Part shown: one piece after another, positions 23,609 through 32,389 of the stretch
Layout of the letters: each line of letters starts with the position of its first letter
Numbering within the stretch: position 1 is the first letter of the stretch
Assembly (NCBI GenBank): GCA_963789015.1
Contig: CAWBIU010000001.1
Coordinates: forward strand, 1,674,001 to 1,738,000
DNA: 64,000 nucleotides
Reading direction: 5' to 3'
Source: JAOPZW01 sp963789015
GTDB taxonomy: Bacteria; Actinomycetota; Thermoleophilia; Solirubrobacterales; Solirubrobacteraceae
Made by a program: the position numbers and the translations under genes
The notes under the pieces: model-generated
Databases searched by the model: none
Seen by the model: only the letters and a program-made list of their open reading frames with translations
What the model was told of the DNA's origin: nothing

Positions 23609-24383
23609 GGGCGTTGCGCAGCGAGCGCTTGAGCTCGGTGTGGATCTGGCAGACGCGGCTCTCGGAGACGCCGAGCACCTCGCCGATCTCGCGCAGCGTG
23701 AGCTCCTTGACGTAGAGCAGCACCGCGATCTCGCGCTGACGGGCGGGCAGGCGGCCGAAGGCGCGGCGGAAGCGGTCCTTGGCGTCGCCCAGCGACGACA
23801 TGTGCAACGGGTCGGTGGAGACGTCCTCGGTGGCCAGCGTGTCGACGCGCTCGACGCCGGAGTCCTCCTCGCCCGGGACGATCGCGTTGAGCGACGTCAG
23901 GTCGGAGGTGGCGATGCGCTGCTCGCGATCGCGCAGCTCGGTGACGGTGGTGCCGAGCGAGTCGGCGAGCTCCTCGCGGGAGGGCGGGCGGCCGTGGACG
24001 CCCGAGAAGGTGCGGCGTGCGGTCTCGATGTCGCGCTCCCAGCGGCGCACGGAGCGCGGCGCCCAGTCCTGGCGGCGCAGCTCGTCGAGGATCGCGCCGT
24101 GGATGCGGGTCCACGCGAACTGCTCGAGCGTGGCGCCCTTCTCCGGGTCGTAGCGGTCGATCGCCGTGATCAGCGCCTCGAGCCCGCAGGAGATGAAGTC
24201 CTCGACCTGGCAGCTCGCCGGCAGCTCGCGCACCTTGCGGTAGGCGATGTACTTGACCAGCGGCGCGTAGGTCATGATCAGGCGGTCGCGCAGCGACGTG
24301 TCCTGTGTGCGGCGGTATTCCTTCCACAGCGCCTGGGCGTCTTCTGACGCGATCCAGCGGCGGCGGGGAGTTTCAGTCTGCAT
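23571..24383 (-). CDS. fliA: Flagellar RNA polymerase sigma factor FliA (sigma-28/WhiG type)
   Basis: A 270-residue sigma factor. Region 2 is LVKYIAYRKVRELPASCQVE with GLEALITAIDRYDPEKGATL; region 3 follows; region 4 is LPARQREIAVLLYVKELTLR and EIGEVLGVSESRVCQIHTEL. Region 1 is missing, as in all sigma-28 proteins. The ATG at 24383 is used because conserved sequence begins just after it; an upstream frame of 42 residues is low-complexity. A 16-base-spaced sigma-28 box upstream suggests positive autoregulation. Confidence 0.95.
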   Translation of the reverse strand: MQTETPRRRWIASEDAQALWKEYRRTQDTSLRDRLIMTYAPLVKYIAYRKVRELPASCQVEDFISCGLEALITAIDRYDPEKGATLEQFAWTRIHGAILDELRRQDWAPRSVRRWERDIETARRTFSGVHGRPPSREELADSLGTTVTELRDREQRIATSDLTSLNAIVPGEEDSGVERVDTLATEDVSTDPLHMSSLGDAKDRFRRAFGRLPARQREIAVLLYVKELTLREIGEVLGVSESRVCQIHTELKRSLRNALSEDEALFREVA

Positions 24384-24427
24384 CCGTGGGGGCTCCGGGA
24401 GGGGTGAAGGGAAAGGCGACAAGGGCC

Positions 24428-24455
24428 GTATCGGCCCCGGGTGCCCAGGCATTGA
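24428..24455 (-). promoter_or_regulatory. Weaker sigma-28-like box upstream of fliA
   Basis: On the minus strand: TCAA (24455-24452), a 16-base spacer, then GCCGATAC (24435-24428). Spacing is one longer than the other sites. Position 45 bases before the fliA ATG fits autoregulation. Divergent from the glycosyltransferase promoter. Confidence 0.5.
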
Positions 24456-24513
24456 GGCCCTGTTGTCCACCGCGTGCCTCCCCAGAAGTGGGGATCGGCT
24501 GCCGGACATGGGC

Positions 24514-24540
24514 TCAGGTTGTGCGCCCAGCCGCCGATAG
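24514..24540 (+). promoter_or_regulatory. Sigma-28 promoter of the TPR-glycosyltransferase gene
   Basis: CTCAG (TCAG at 24514-24517), exactly 15 bases, GCCGATAG at 24533-24540. The -10 box is identical to that of flgF. It lies 46 bases before the ATG at 24587. Confidence 0.75.
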
Positions 24541-24586
24541 AGGGGACTAGTTCCCCCTTCGCCCCCGAAAGGTCGTATCCGTTCCC

Positions 24587-27046
24587 ATGGCTCTTCGCGT
24601 CACCCGACCGACTGCCCGTCCGTCCGTCGCCGACCCGCGCGCGACCGCGTCCTCGCTGCTCGCGCGTGAAGACATCGCCGGGCTGCGCTCGCTGTTCGCC
24701 GATGCGGCCGACGAGCCCGGGACGCACGGCCCCTACGCCACCCGCAAGGCGATCCTCGAGGCCGGCCTGGCCGGCGCGCCGCGCGAGGCGCCCAAGGTCG
24801 TCGCGCAGCGCTTCGCCGTCACCGCGGGCCTGGCGCTCGACGCGCTCGAGGCCGAGCCGCGCGAGCCGGTCTTCCTCAACTACGCGGGCGTCGCCCTCTA
24901 CGAGCTCGGCGCGTGGGCCGGCGCCGAGGCGCTGTTCAAGGCCGCCCTTCGCCTGAGCCCGACGCTGCCGCACGTGCGCGACAACCTCAAGGCGCTCGAC
25001 GCCCGCCGCCGCAGCGGCCGCAGCCTGCCGATCCCGGCGACCATCACCGCCGCCCTGGGCTCGCTGGCCAAGCGCGCCGAGCGCGTCGCGTCGGCCGCCC
25101 GCCCGGTCGAGGGCCTGACGCTGAGCCTGTGCATGATCGTCCGCGACGAGGAGGAGATGCTCCCGCGCAGCCTCGCCGCCGCCCGCGCCGCCGTCGACGA
25201 GATCATCGTCGTCGACACGGGCTCGACCGACCGCACCGTCGAGATCGCCCGCGAGTTCGGCGCCAAGGTCATCGAGCAGGAGTGGACCGGCTCGTTCGCC
25301 GACGCGCGCAACGCCTCCTTCGACGCCGCCACCGGCGACTGGATCATGTACCTCGACGCCGACGAGGTCCTCGTCGCCGACGACGCCGAGCGCCTGCGCG
25401 AGGTCACCGGCCGCACCTGGCGCGAGGCCTTCTACCTCGTCGAGACGAACTTCACCGGCGAGCTGGGCGACGGCACGGCCGTCACCCACAACGCCCTGCG
25501 CGTGTTCCGCAACCGCCCCGAGTACCGCTTCGAGGGCCGCATCCACGAGCAGATCGCCCACCGCCTGCCGTCGAAGATGCCCGAGCGCATCGAGATCACC
25601 GACGTCCGCGTCGAGCACTACGGCTACCTCGGCGTCGTTCGCGACGCCAAGGACAAGTCGCGCCGCAACATCGAGCTGCTCGAGCGCCAGCGCGACGACG
25701 CCGAGGACCAGACCGGCTTCCTGCACTTCAACCTCGGCTCGGAGTACGCCGCGCTGGGCGAGAACGACAACGCCCTGCACAGCTTCGAGCGCGCCTGGGA
25801 GCTCATGCGCGAGGACCCGGACGTCGCCGCCTACGGCTATGTCCCGTCGCTGCTCAGCCGCCTCGTGCGCGCCCGCCGCGTCACCGGCCGCCACGCCGAG
25901 GCCGCCGAGCTCGCCGTCGAGGCGCTCGGCATGCTGCCCGGCTTCACCGACGTCGTCTACGAGCGCGCCCAGTCCGCCCGCGAGCAGGGCCGCCTCGACG
26001 AGGCCGTCGCGCTGCTCCAGCAGTGCCTGGCGATGGGCGACGCGCCCGCCCGCTACTCGGCCACGGCCGGCTGCGGCACCTACCTGGCGCTGACCTCGCT
26101 GGCCCGGATCCGGCGCGAGCAGGGCGATCACGCCGAGGCGTCGGCCGTCCTGGCCCGCTGCCTGGACGAGTACCCGAGCTTCCTCGGGGCCGTCGGCCCG
26201 TACGCCACGGCGCTGCTCGCCGAGGGCGTCGACGCCGAGTTCGTCGTCGACGACGTCGAGCGCCGCACCCCCAAGCTGACCGCCAGCGCGCGCTTCCTGC
26301 TCGCCACGGCGCTGTACGAGGCCGGCCACGCCGCCGAGTCCGAGGAGCACTTCGCCGCCGTCCTGGAGGCGCAGCCGTCCAACGCCGGCGCCCGCGTGGC
26401 CCTGGCCGAGAGCCTGCTCTCCCAGCGCCGCTGGGAGGAGGCGGCCGCGACCGCCGAGGCCGTCGAGGACGGGGCGCCGTTCGCCGCCTCCGCCCGCCGC
26501 ACCGAGCTGTTCGCGCGGATCGTCGCCGGCGAGGCCGAGCTGGCCGAGCGGGCCGGCACGCGCGCCGCCGCCGATCTGCCCGCTGGCGATCTCGCCGCCT
26601 ACGACTCCTGGCGCCGGATCGCCGCCGGCCAGGCCGCCCCGCCGGCGCCCGCCGCCGCCGTCCCGGCGCTCGTCGTCGCGCTCGAGGCGCTGCTGCGCGT
26701 CGAGGAGCTCGACGCCGTCGCGCCGGTGCTCTCGGCGATCGAGAACACCCAGCTGGACGCGCGCGACCGCCGCGAGCTGCTCGCCGGCGTCTACCTGCGC
26801 CGCGGCTTCCTCGAGTCGGCCGCCGACGAGTGGATCGCCGCCGTCGACGAGCGCGGCCCCGACGCCGACGCTCTCGTCGGCCTCGCCCAGGTCGCCTGGG
26901 CGCGCGGCATGCACGAGGACGCGGTCCTCTTCGCCCGCGAGGCCGAGTCCCTCGATCCCCGTCACGCGCTGGCCTCCGGGCTGGCCGCACGACTGGAGGC
27001 CACGGCCCTCCAGCGCGCCTCAAGTTCGCCTCACGACGTCCGATGA
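24587..27046 (+). CDS. Family 2 glycosyltransferase with TPR domains, flagellum-linked
   Basis: An 819-residue cytosolic protein. A helical domain (about residues 1-170) precedes a GT2/GT-A domain (about 178-275): LSLCMIVRDEEEMLPRSLAA, VVDTGSTDRTVEIAREFGAK, and the metal-binding DADE at about 255. The rest (about 350-810) is helix-turn-helix TPR arrays. This layout is seen in glycosyltransferases that decorate proteins. A sigma-28 promoter and a position between fliA and flaG-fliD make flagellin or another axial protein the likely target, but no flagellin is in the window, so this is inferred. Confidence 0.85.
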   Translation: MALRVTRPTARPSVADPRATASSLLAREDIAGLRSLFADAADEPGTHGPYATRKAILEAGLAGAPREAPKVVAQRFAVTAGLALDALEAEPREPVFLNYAGVALYELGAWAGAEALFKAALRLSPTLPHVRDNLKALDARRRSGRSLPIPATITAALGSLAKRAERVASAARPVEGLTLSLCMIVRDEEEMLPRSLAAARAAVDEIIVVDTGSTDRTVEIAREFGAKVIEQEWTGSFADARNASFDAATGDWIMYLDADEVLVADDAERLREVTGRTWREAFYLVETNFTGELGDGTAVTHNALRVFRNRPEYRFEGRIHEQIAHRLPSKMPERIEITDVRVEHYGYLGVVRDAKDKSRRNIELLERQRDDAEDQTGFLHFNLGSEYAALGENDNALHSFERAWELMREDPDVAAYGYVPSLLSRLVRARRVTGRHAEAAELAVEALGMLPGFTDVVYERAQSAREQGRLDEAVALLQQCLAMGDAPARYSATAGCGTYLALTSLARIRREQGDHAEASAVLARCLDEYPSFLGAVGPYATALLAEGVDAEFVVDDVERRTPKLTASARFLLATALYEAGHAAESEEHFAAVLEAQPSNAGARVALAESLLSQRRWEEAAATAEAVEDGAPFAASARRTELFARIVAGEAELAERAGTRAAADLPAGDLAAYDSWRRIAAGQAAPPAPAAAVPALVVALEALLRVEELDAVAPVLSAIENTQLDARDRRELLAGVYLRRGFLESAADEWIAAVDERGPDADALVGLAQVAWARGMHEDAVLFAREAESLDPRHALASGLAARLEATALQRASSSPHDVR
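27020..27046 (+). promoter_or_regulatory. Sigma-28 promoter of flaG-fliD
   Basis: CTCAAG (TCAA at 27020-27023), exactly 15 bases, TCCGATGA at 27039-27046. The -10 box contains the TGA stop of the upstream glycosyltransferase, so the promoter is embedded in the 3' end of that gene. About 59 bases to the flaG ATG. Confidence 0.75.
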
Positions 27047-27105
27047 CCTCCGGTACAGAAAGAGTCCGGTAAGAGACCGGGCGCCCGGAGGAAAGAAGGA
27101 CCGAC

Positions 27106-27450
27106 ATGAGCTTCGAAGTGAACGGAGTGGACAGCGTGGGTGCCTATCGCGCCATCGCGCGGCAGCCGTATGGCACCGCGTCGTCGACCGACGGCGTCCG
27201 CTCGTTCAAGGAGGTCACGCGCGTCGACCGGGCGGACACCTTCCCGGCGTCGCCGCCGCCGGAGGTGCGCGAGGAGATGCTCGTCGCCCAGCAGGTGTTC
27301 GACGAGATGCGCGCCCGCGGTCGCGAGCTGCACTTCGAGATGACCGAGGGCCGCGTGCGCATCGAGATGCGCGACCTCGAGGGCAACGTGCTCAAGCAGA
27401 TCCCCGTCACCGAGGCCCTCGAGATCGCAGCGGGCCGGATCCCGGAGTAG
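27106..27450 (+). CDS. flaG: FlaG family flagellar protein
   Basis: A 114-residue protein whose C-terminal half (RGRELHFEMTEGRVRIEMRD, then GNVLKQIPVTEALEIAAG) fits FlaG, especially the LHFE, V-I-M-D and I-K-QIP positions. FlaG limits filament length in several species. ATG with SD GGAGGAAAG. fliD starts 6 bases downstream, the usual flaG-fliD order. Confidence 0.85.
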   Translation: MSFEVNGVDSVGAYRAIARQPYGTASSTDGVRSFKEVTRVDRADTFPASPPPEVREEMLVAQQVFDEMRARGRELHFEMTEGRVRIEMRDLEGNVLKQIPVTEALEIAAGRIPE

Positions 27451-27456
27451 GAACAC

Positions 27457-28836
27457 ATGGCAGGCATCAGCCTCAGCGGACTGGCCTCGGGCGTCGACAC
27501 CTCCGCGGTGATCGAGCAGCTCATGGCCGTCGACTCACAGGGCAAGGCGCGGCTCCAGCTGCGCCAGAGCGCGCTCGAGGCGCGTCAGCAGGCCCTGACC
27601 GACGTCAAGACCCGCCTGACGAACCTGATGACCATGGCCAAGGACCTCGGCGCGGGGTCGGCGTGGACCGACACGCAGACCACCGAGGTCTCCGACGGCG
27701 CCAAGATCGCCGCCAGGCGCCTGAGCGGCGCCGCGCCGGGCGGCCACGAGATCACGGTCAGCAACCTGGCGCGCTCGGAGCAGCGCAGCTACGCCTTCAC
27801 GCCGGGGACCGCCTCGTCGCTCAGCCTGACCACGTCGGCCGGCACGACCAACGTCGCGATCGCCGCCGGCGACGACGGCGCCGCGGTGGCCGACAAGATC
27901 AACGCCGCCGCCGGCTCGCCGGTCTACGCCGTGTGGGTCGAGGACCCCACCGGCGACGACACGAAGGACCGCCTCGTCCTCACGCGCAAGGAGACCGGCG
28001 CCTACCAGCAGGGGGACCTCACCCTCTCCGGCGCCTCCTGGCTGTCCTCGGAGGGCTACAAGGCGGGCGTCGACGCGACCTTCACGGTCGACGGCGGCGA
28101 TCCGCAGACGAGCCGCTCCAACGTCGTCCGCGCCGCCGTCCCGGGCCTCGAGCTGACGCTCAAGGCGACGGGCACCACGGCGGTCACGGTGAGCGCGCCC
28201 GGCCCCGATCCCGAGGCGGTCAAGGCCAAGGTCCGCGCCTTCGTCTCGCAGTACAACTCGACGATCACCTTCATCCAGGGCGAGCTCGAGGAGAAGCCGG
28301 TCAAGAACGCGAGCACGATCTCGGACGCCGGCAAGGGCGTCCTGTACGGCGACTCGCAGCTCAAGGGCGTGCTCAACCAGCTTCGCAACATGGTCTCCGA
28401 CAAGGTGTCGGGCATGACCGGGAGCGTCACGAGCCTGCGCGACCTCGGTGTCTCGACCGGCAAGGCGACCGGCGGCGCGAGCTCGGCCGACGCGCTGGCC
28501 GGCAAGCTCGTGCTCGACGAGGCCGTCCTCACCAGCGCGCTCGAGAACGGCCGCCTCGACGTCAAGACCTTCATGACGGACGGCACCAAGGGCATCTCGG
28601 CCAAGCTGACCAAGCTGCTCGACCCGCTGACGAAGGTCGGCGGCCTCGTCGAGAAGCGCGCCACGCAGGCGGGCCAGCAGGCCGGCGACGTCGAGGATCA
28701 GATCAGCTCGATGACCTCGCGCCTGGAGCTCAAGCAGGAGCGCCTGAAGGCCCAGTTCGCCGCGATGGAAGCCGCGCTGGCACAGAGCCAGTCGACGAGC
28801 TCGTGGCTCTCCTCCCAGCTCTCCAGCCTCGGCTGA
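27457..28836 (+). CDS. fliD: Flagellar filament cap protein FliD (HAP2)
   Basis: A 459-residue secreted cap protein. Its N-terminal ISLSGLASGVDTSAVIEQLM is diagnostic, and the C-terminal coiled coil (SSMTSRLELKQERLKAQFAA, then MEAALAQSQSTSSWLSSQLS) is typical, ending in the Leu-Gly-type terminus. It folds flagellin at the filament tip. Followed by fliS with its own sigma-28 promoter. Confidence 0.95.
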   Translation: MAGISLSGLASGVDTSAVIEQLMAVDSQGKARLQLRQSALEARQQALTDVKTRLTNLMTMAKDLGAGSAWTDTQTTEVSDGAKIAARRLSGAAPGGHEITVSNLARSEQRSYAFTPGTASSLSLTTSAGTTNVAIAAGDDGAAVADKINAAAGSPVYAVWVEDPTGDDTKDRLVLTRKETGAYQQGDLTLSGASWLSSEGYKAGVDATFTVDGGDPQTSRSNVVRAAVPGLELTLKATGTTAVTVSAPGPDPEAVKAKVRAFVSQYNSTITFIQGELEEKPVKNASTISDAGKGVLYGDSQLKGVLNQLRNMVSDKVSGMTGSVTSLRDLGVSTGKATGGASSADALAGKLVLDEAVLTSALENGRLDVKTFMTDGTKGISAKLTKLLDPLTKVGGLVEKRATQAGQQAGDVEDQISSMTSRLELKQERLKAQFAAMEAALAQSQSTSSWLSSQLSSLG

Positions 28837-28842
28837 TCCGCC

Positions 28843-28869
28843 TCAATCCGCGGCCCGAGCTGCCGATCA
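28843..28869 (+). promoter_or_regulatory. Sigma-28 promoter of fliS-fliT
   Basis: CTCAA (TCAA at 28843-28846), exactly 15 bases, GCCGATCA at 28862-28869. It starts 7 bases after the fliD stop and lies 41 bases before the fliS ATG. Confidence 0.75.
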
Positions 28870-28910
28870 CCGGGGCACCGCCCCGCCCCCCGATCTCCCC
28901 GAGAGGCTCG

Positions 28911-29285
28911 ATGTCCACGTACGCCGCTGCTCCCAACGCCTACCGTCAGTCTGCGGTCCTCACCGCGTCGCCGGGACAGCTCGTCGTCATGCTCTACGAC
29001 GGCGCCCACCGCTTCCTGCTGCAGTCGGCGAACGCCATGCGCGAGGGCCGTCCCGGCCCCGCCGGCGAGCGCCTGCGCCGGGCCGAGGCGATCATCGACG
29101 AGCTCAACATCACGCTGAACATGGACGCCGGCGGTGACGTCGCGGTAAGCCTGCAGCGCCTCTACATCTTCTTCAAGGAGCACCTGCGCACCGCCCGTCG
29201 CGAGCAGGACGCCGACAAGGTCGAAGAGGTCGCAGGGATGATGCGGGAGCTGCGCGCCTCCTGGGCCCAGCTGGCCGGCTCGTGA
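28911..29285 (+). CDS. fliS: Flagellar export chaperone FliS
   Basis: A 124-residue helical cytosolic chaperone that binds the C-terminus of flagellin: AYRQSAVLTASPGQLVVMLY with the characteristic LV-MLYDGA, then IIDELNITLNMDAGGDVAVS. The start has GAGAGG upstream and homology begins here. The stop overlaps the fliT-like start by four bases. Confidence 0.95.
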   Translation: MSTYAAAPNAYRQSAVLTASPGQLVVMLYDGAHRFLLQSANAMREGRPGPAGERLRRAEAIIDELNITLNMDAGGDVAVSLQRLYIFFKEHLRTARREQDADKVEEVAGMMRELRASWAQLAGS

Positions 29286-29599
29286 ACGGCTATCTCGAGC
29301 TCGCCGCGCTGGCCGAGCTGGAGCTCGAGCTGGCGCTCGACGGGCGGATCGACGAGCTGGTGTCGCTGCACGCCGAGCGTGCCGTGCTGATCGCCTCGCT
29401 GCCGCCCGTGCCGCCGCGCTCGGCCGAGGCGGCCCTGCGCCGCGCCGCCGTCGCGCAGGAGCAGACCACCGCCGCGCTGGCCACCGCCGCGCGGGCCATC
29501 AAGGCCCAGATCTCGCATCTGGACCGCGGTCGCAACGCGATCGCGGCCTACGCCCCCGTGGCTCCGCAGGCGGCGCCGCGAGCGGCGCATCGGGCCTGA
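29282..29599 (+). CDS. FliT-like flagellar chaperone candidate
   Basis: A 105-residue helical protein starting at GTG inside the fliS stop region (GTGA overlap). Mostly Ala, Leu, Glu and Arg, with LAELELELALDGRIDELVSL and RAVLIASLPPVPPRSAEAAL. No signature is decisive; size, helicity and position after fliS match FliT, the FliD chaperone. A stem-loop follows (29609-29624). Confidence 0.6.
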   Translation: MNGYLELAALAELELELALDGRIDELVSLHAERAVLIASLPPVPPRSAEAALRRAAVAQEQTTAALATAARAIKAQISHLDRGRNAIAAYAPVAPQAAPRAAHRA

Positions 29600-29608
29600 C
29601 GAGCGGCG

Positions 29609-29624
29609 GCGGGCGAACGCCCGC
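29609..29624 (+). terminator. Short GC-rich stem-loop after the fliT-like gene
   Basis: GCGGGC and GCCCGC pair around GAAC. It ends just before the next sigma-28 promoter, where a terminator is expected. No poly-T follows. Confidence 0.4.
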
Positions 29625-29651
29625 TCAAGGTTCTGGCCGAAGGGCCGATGA
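29625..29651 (+). promoter_or_regulatory. Sigma-28 promoter of the flgB-fliI operon
   Basis: GCTCAAG (TCAA at 29625-29628), exactly 15 bases, GCCGATGA at 29644-29651, the best form of the local motif. It lies 70 bases before flgB. Having basal-body genes under a sigma-28 form differs from the enteric hierarchy. Confidence 0.8.
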
Positions 29652-29721
29652 CGTGAGCGGCGCCCAGGGAGGGCGCCGCACAACAGTCCAGGGACGGACG
29701 ACAGATGGAGCCCCCTTTCCC

Positions 29722-30072
29722 ATGGAACTGTTCGACCCCACCCAGCTCGGCCTCGAGCGCGCCATCTCCGGTGCGGAGATGCGTCAGAGCGCGCTGGCGG
29801 CCAACGTCGCCAACGCCAACACGCCCGGCTACAAGCCGAAGGACATCGACTTCCACTCGGCGCTGCAGGCCGCCTTCGCGACCGGATCCGACGTCTCCAA
29901 GGCGCCGATCACCGAGACCGCGTCGTCGACCCAGATGCGCGCCGACGGCAGCGGCATCGACATCGACGTGGAGTCCTCCAAGCTCGCGGCCAACGGCCTC
30001 GAGTACCAGGCGCTGATCCAGGCGGCCAAGGGCCGCATCGACATCATCGAGTCCGCGATGGGGACGCGCTGA
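29722..30072 (+). CDS. flgB: Flagellar proximal-rod protein FlgB
   Basis: A 116-residue rod protein: ALAANVANANTPGYKPKDID is the rod family motif, and the C-terminal EYQALIQAAKGRIDIIESAM is conserved. The start at 29722 gives the conserved N-terminus MELFDPTQLGLERAIS; a 23-codon extension upstream would begin before the predicted transcript start. First of flgB-flgC-fliE. Confidence 0.93.
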   Translation: MELFDPTQLGLERAISGAEMRQSALAANVANANTPGYKPKDIDFHSALQAAFATGSDVSKAPITETASSTQMRADGSGIDIDVESSKLAANGLEYQALIQAAKGRIDIIESAMGTR

Positions 30073-30518
30073 TGAGCCTCTTCAACAGCCTCGGCATCTC
30101 CGCCAGCGCCCTCTCCGCCGAGCGCGTCCGCATGGACGTGACGGCCGAGAACCTCGCCAACGCCCAGACCACGCGCACCGAGGCCGGCGGCCCGTACAAG
30201 CGCAAGGAGGTCGTCCTCGAGTCGGCCGGTCGCGGCGGCTTCGCGCAGGCCCTGGCCGGCGCGCAGGGCTCGTCCTCGGGCGGCCCGGACGGCGGCGTGC
30301 GCGTCTCGAGCATCACCGAGGACAGCGCTCCGGACCGTCTCGTCTACGACCCGAGCCATCCGGATGCGAACACCGACGGGTACGTCGCGATGCCGAATGT
30401 AAACCCGGTGACCGAAATGGTCGATCTGATCACTGCGTCCCGTTCCTACGAGGCCAACGTCACCGCCATGCAGACCGCCAAGCAGATGTTCACCAAGACC
30501 CTCGACATCCTCCGCTGA
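30072..30518 (+). CDS. flgC: Flagellar proximal-rod protein FlgC
   Basis: A 148-residue rod protein. MSLFNSLGISASALSAERVR, then DVTAENLANAQTTRTEAGGP and YVAMPNVNPVTEMVDLITAS, are characteristic. Start and stop overlap neighbours by one base, showing tight coupling in flgB-flgC-fliE. Confidence 0.95.
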   Translation: MSLFNSLGISASALSAERVRMDVTAENLANAQTTRTEAGGPYKRKEVVLESAGRGGFAQALAGAQGSSSGGPDGGVRVSSITEDSAPDRLVYDPSHPDANTDGYVAMPNVNPVTEMVDLITASRSYEANVTAMQTAKQMFTKTLDILR

Positions 30519-30844
30519 TGCCGATCGACCCGTCATTCGCCGTCAGCGGCACCGACTGGCAGATCGGCGGCGTCGGAGGCGTCGGCCAGGCCGACGGCAC
30601 GCTGCCGGCCGGCGCCGACGGCGGCTCCGAGTTCGGCGGGATGCTCGCCAAGCAGGTCTCCAGCCTCTCCGAGATGCAGTCCGAGGCCTCGACGGCCTCG
30701 CAGCAGCTCGCGGCGGGCACGGCGGCCGACACCTCGACGGCCGTCATGGCCATCGAGCGCGCGCGGCTGTCGATGCAGCTCGCCTCGCAGATTCGCACCA
30801 AGGGCGTCGAGGCGCTCACCGAAGTGCTCCGAACGACCGTCTGA
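30518..30844 (+). CDS. fliE: Flagellar hook-basal body complex protein FliE
   Basis: A 108-residue MS-ring-rod adapter. The C-terminus carries DTSTAVMAIERARLSMQLAS with the usual helix and ending (KGVEALTEVLRTTV). Overlaps the flgC stop by one base. Located directly before fliF, the normal order. Confidence 0.88.
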   Translation: MPIDPSFAVSGTDWQIGGVGGVGQADGTLPAGADGGSEFGGMLAKQVSSLSEMQSEASTASQQLAAGTAADTSTAVMAIERARLSMQLASQIRTKGVEALTEVLRTTV

Positions 30845-30877
30845 ATGCCCTAGCCCCCCTCCACTGGTCCCCCGCCA

Positions 30878-32386
30878 ATGCCCCTCCGTTCCCTGCTCGC
30901 CAACTCCACCCCGAAGGGCCGCGTCATCCTCGGCGCGTCCGTCCTCGGCGTGGTCGTGGTGATGTTCTTCATGTTCAAGCTCGCCTCCGCGCCGAGCTAC
31001 TCGACGATGCTCACGGGGCTCGATCCGGCCGAGACCGGCAAGATCACCGCCGCGCTCGACGAGAAGGGCGTCGGCTACGAGCTCAAGAACAACGGCACCG
31101 CGCTCGCCGTCGACAAGGCGATGGTCCCCGAGGCGCGCATCGCGCTCGCCGAGCAGGGCCTGCCGAGCAAGGGCCAGCCCGGCTTCGAGCTCTTCGACAA
31201 GCAGAAGCTCGGCGCCTCCGACTTCCAGCAGAAGGTCACCTACCAGCGCGCGCTGGAGGGCCAGATCGCCCGCACGATCGGCCAGGTCCAGGGCGTCTCG
31301 GGCGCGCAGGTCTCGCTCGTGCTCCCCGAGGAGCAGCTGTTCAGCGACGAGGAGTCGCCGGCCACGGCTGCCGTGCTCCTCAGCGGCGGTACGGACTCGC
31401 TCGACCCCGCAGCGGTGCGCGGCATCTCCTCGCTCGTCTCGTCCTCGGTCAAGGGGCTGAAGCCCAAGAACGTCTCGATCACCGACGCCTCGGGCCAGCT
31501 CCTGTGGCCGACCGGCGACGGCTCGACGGCCGGTGGCGGCGGCGCCGCGACCAAGGTCGCGGCCGAGGCCCGCTACGACACGCAGATGGAGTCGAACCTG
31601 AGCGCGCTGCTGGCCCAGACGGTCGGCACCGACAAGGCCAAGGTCCAGGTCCACTCCGACCTCAACGTCGACCAGTCCACGCAGGACAAGCTGACCTACG
31701 CGAAGACCGGCACGCCGCTCAAGCAGACCGAGGAGACCGAGCGCCTGCGCGGCGCCGGCGGGTCCTCGGGCGGCAGCTCGGGCACCGCGGGCAACCTGCC
31801 CAGCTACGCCACGAGCGGCGCCGGCGGCAACTCGAACTACCAGCGCTCCTCGACGCAGACGGACTTCGGCGTCGACAAGACCGTGACCCGCACGCAGGTC
31901 GCCGCGGGCCAGGTCAACAAGCTCAGCGTGGCGCTCGTCGTCGACAAGTCCGTCCCGGCCGCCCAGGTCGCGCAGCTGCGCACCGCGGTCCAGGGCGCGG
32001 CCGGCATCGACACGCAGCGCGGCGACGTCATGTCCGTCAGCCAGGTCGCGTTCGCCAAGGCTCCGGCCGAGGCACCGGCCGCCGGCCCGGCGGGCCCGAT
32101 CCTCGGCTACGCCAAGTACGCCGGCGTCGGCCTGGGCCTGCTCGCCTTCCTGTTCTTCGCCATGCGCCAGCTCAAGAAGCGCGAGCGCGAGTCGCTCGGC
32201 GAGCCGACGTGGCTGCGCTCGATCGAGGCGCCGACCACGCTCGCCGACCTCGAGGCCGGCCGCACCACGGTCATGGCCGGCGGCATGCCCGGCCCCAGCG
32301 CCACCCGCGTGAACGCCGAGAACATCGCCGAGCGCGATCCCGAGCGCGTCGCCCAGCAGATCCGCACCTGGATGCAGGAGGACTAG
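30878..32386 (+). CDS. fliF: Flagellar MS-ring protein FliF
   Basis: A 502-residue membrane protein forming the MS ring. Two membrane segments (about residues 12-35, GRVILGASVLGVVVVMFFMF; and about 408-430, GVGLGLLAFLFFAMRQLKK) flank a periplasmic region with ring motifs (GFELFDKQKLGASDFQQKVT and SGAQVSLVLPEEQLF). The C-terminal cytoplasmic tail is the FliG-binding part. Confidence 0.95.
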   Translation: MPLRSLLANSTPKGRVILGASVLGVVVVMFFMFKLASAPSYSTMLTGLDPAETGKITAALDEKGVGYELKNNGTALAVDKAMVPEARIALAEQGLPSKGQPGFELFDKQKLGASDFQQKVTYQRALEGQIARTIGQVQGVSGAQVSLVLPEEQLFSDEESPATAAVLLSGGTDSLDPAAVRGISSLVSSSVKGLKPKNVSITDASGQLLWPTGDGSTAGGGGAATKVAAEARYDTQMESNLSALLAQTVGTDKAKVQVHSDLNVDQSTQDKLTYAKTGTPLKQTEETERLRGAGGSSGGSSGTAGNLPSYATSGAGGNSNYQRSSTQTDFGVDKTVTRTQVAAGQVNKLSVALVVDKSVPAAQVAQLRTAVQGAAGIDTQRGDVMSVSQVAFAKAPAEAPAAGPAGPILGYAKYAGVGLGLLAFLFFAMRQLKKRERESLGEPTWLRSIEAPTTLADLEAGRTTVMAGGMPGPSATRVNAENIAERDPERVAQQIRTWMQED

Positions 32387-32389
32387 GCG

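Noticed and set aside
24278..26965. Long minus-strand open frame antisense to the glycosyltransferase
   Set aside because: It would run into the fliA frame; the plus strand carries the GT2 and TPR motifs.
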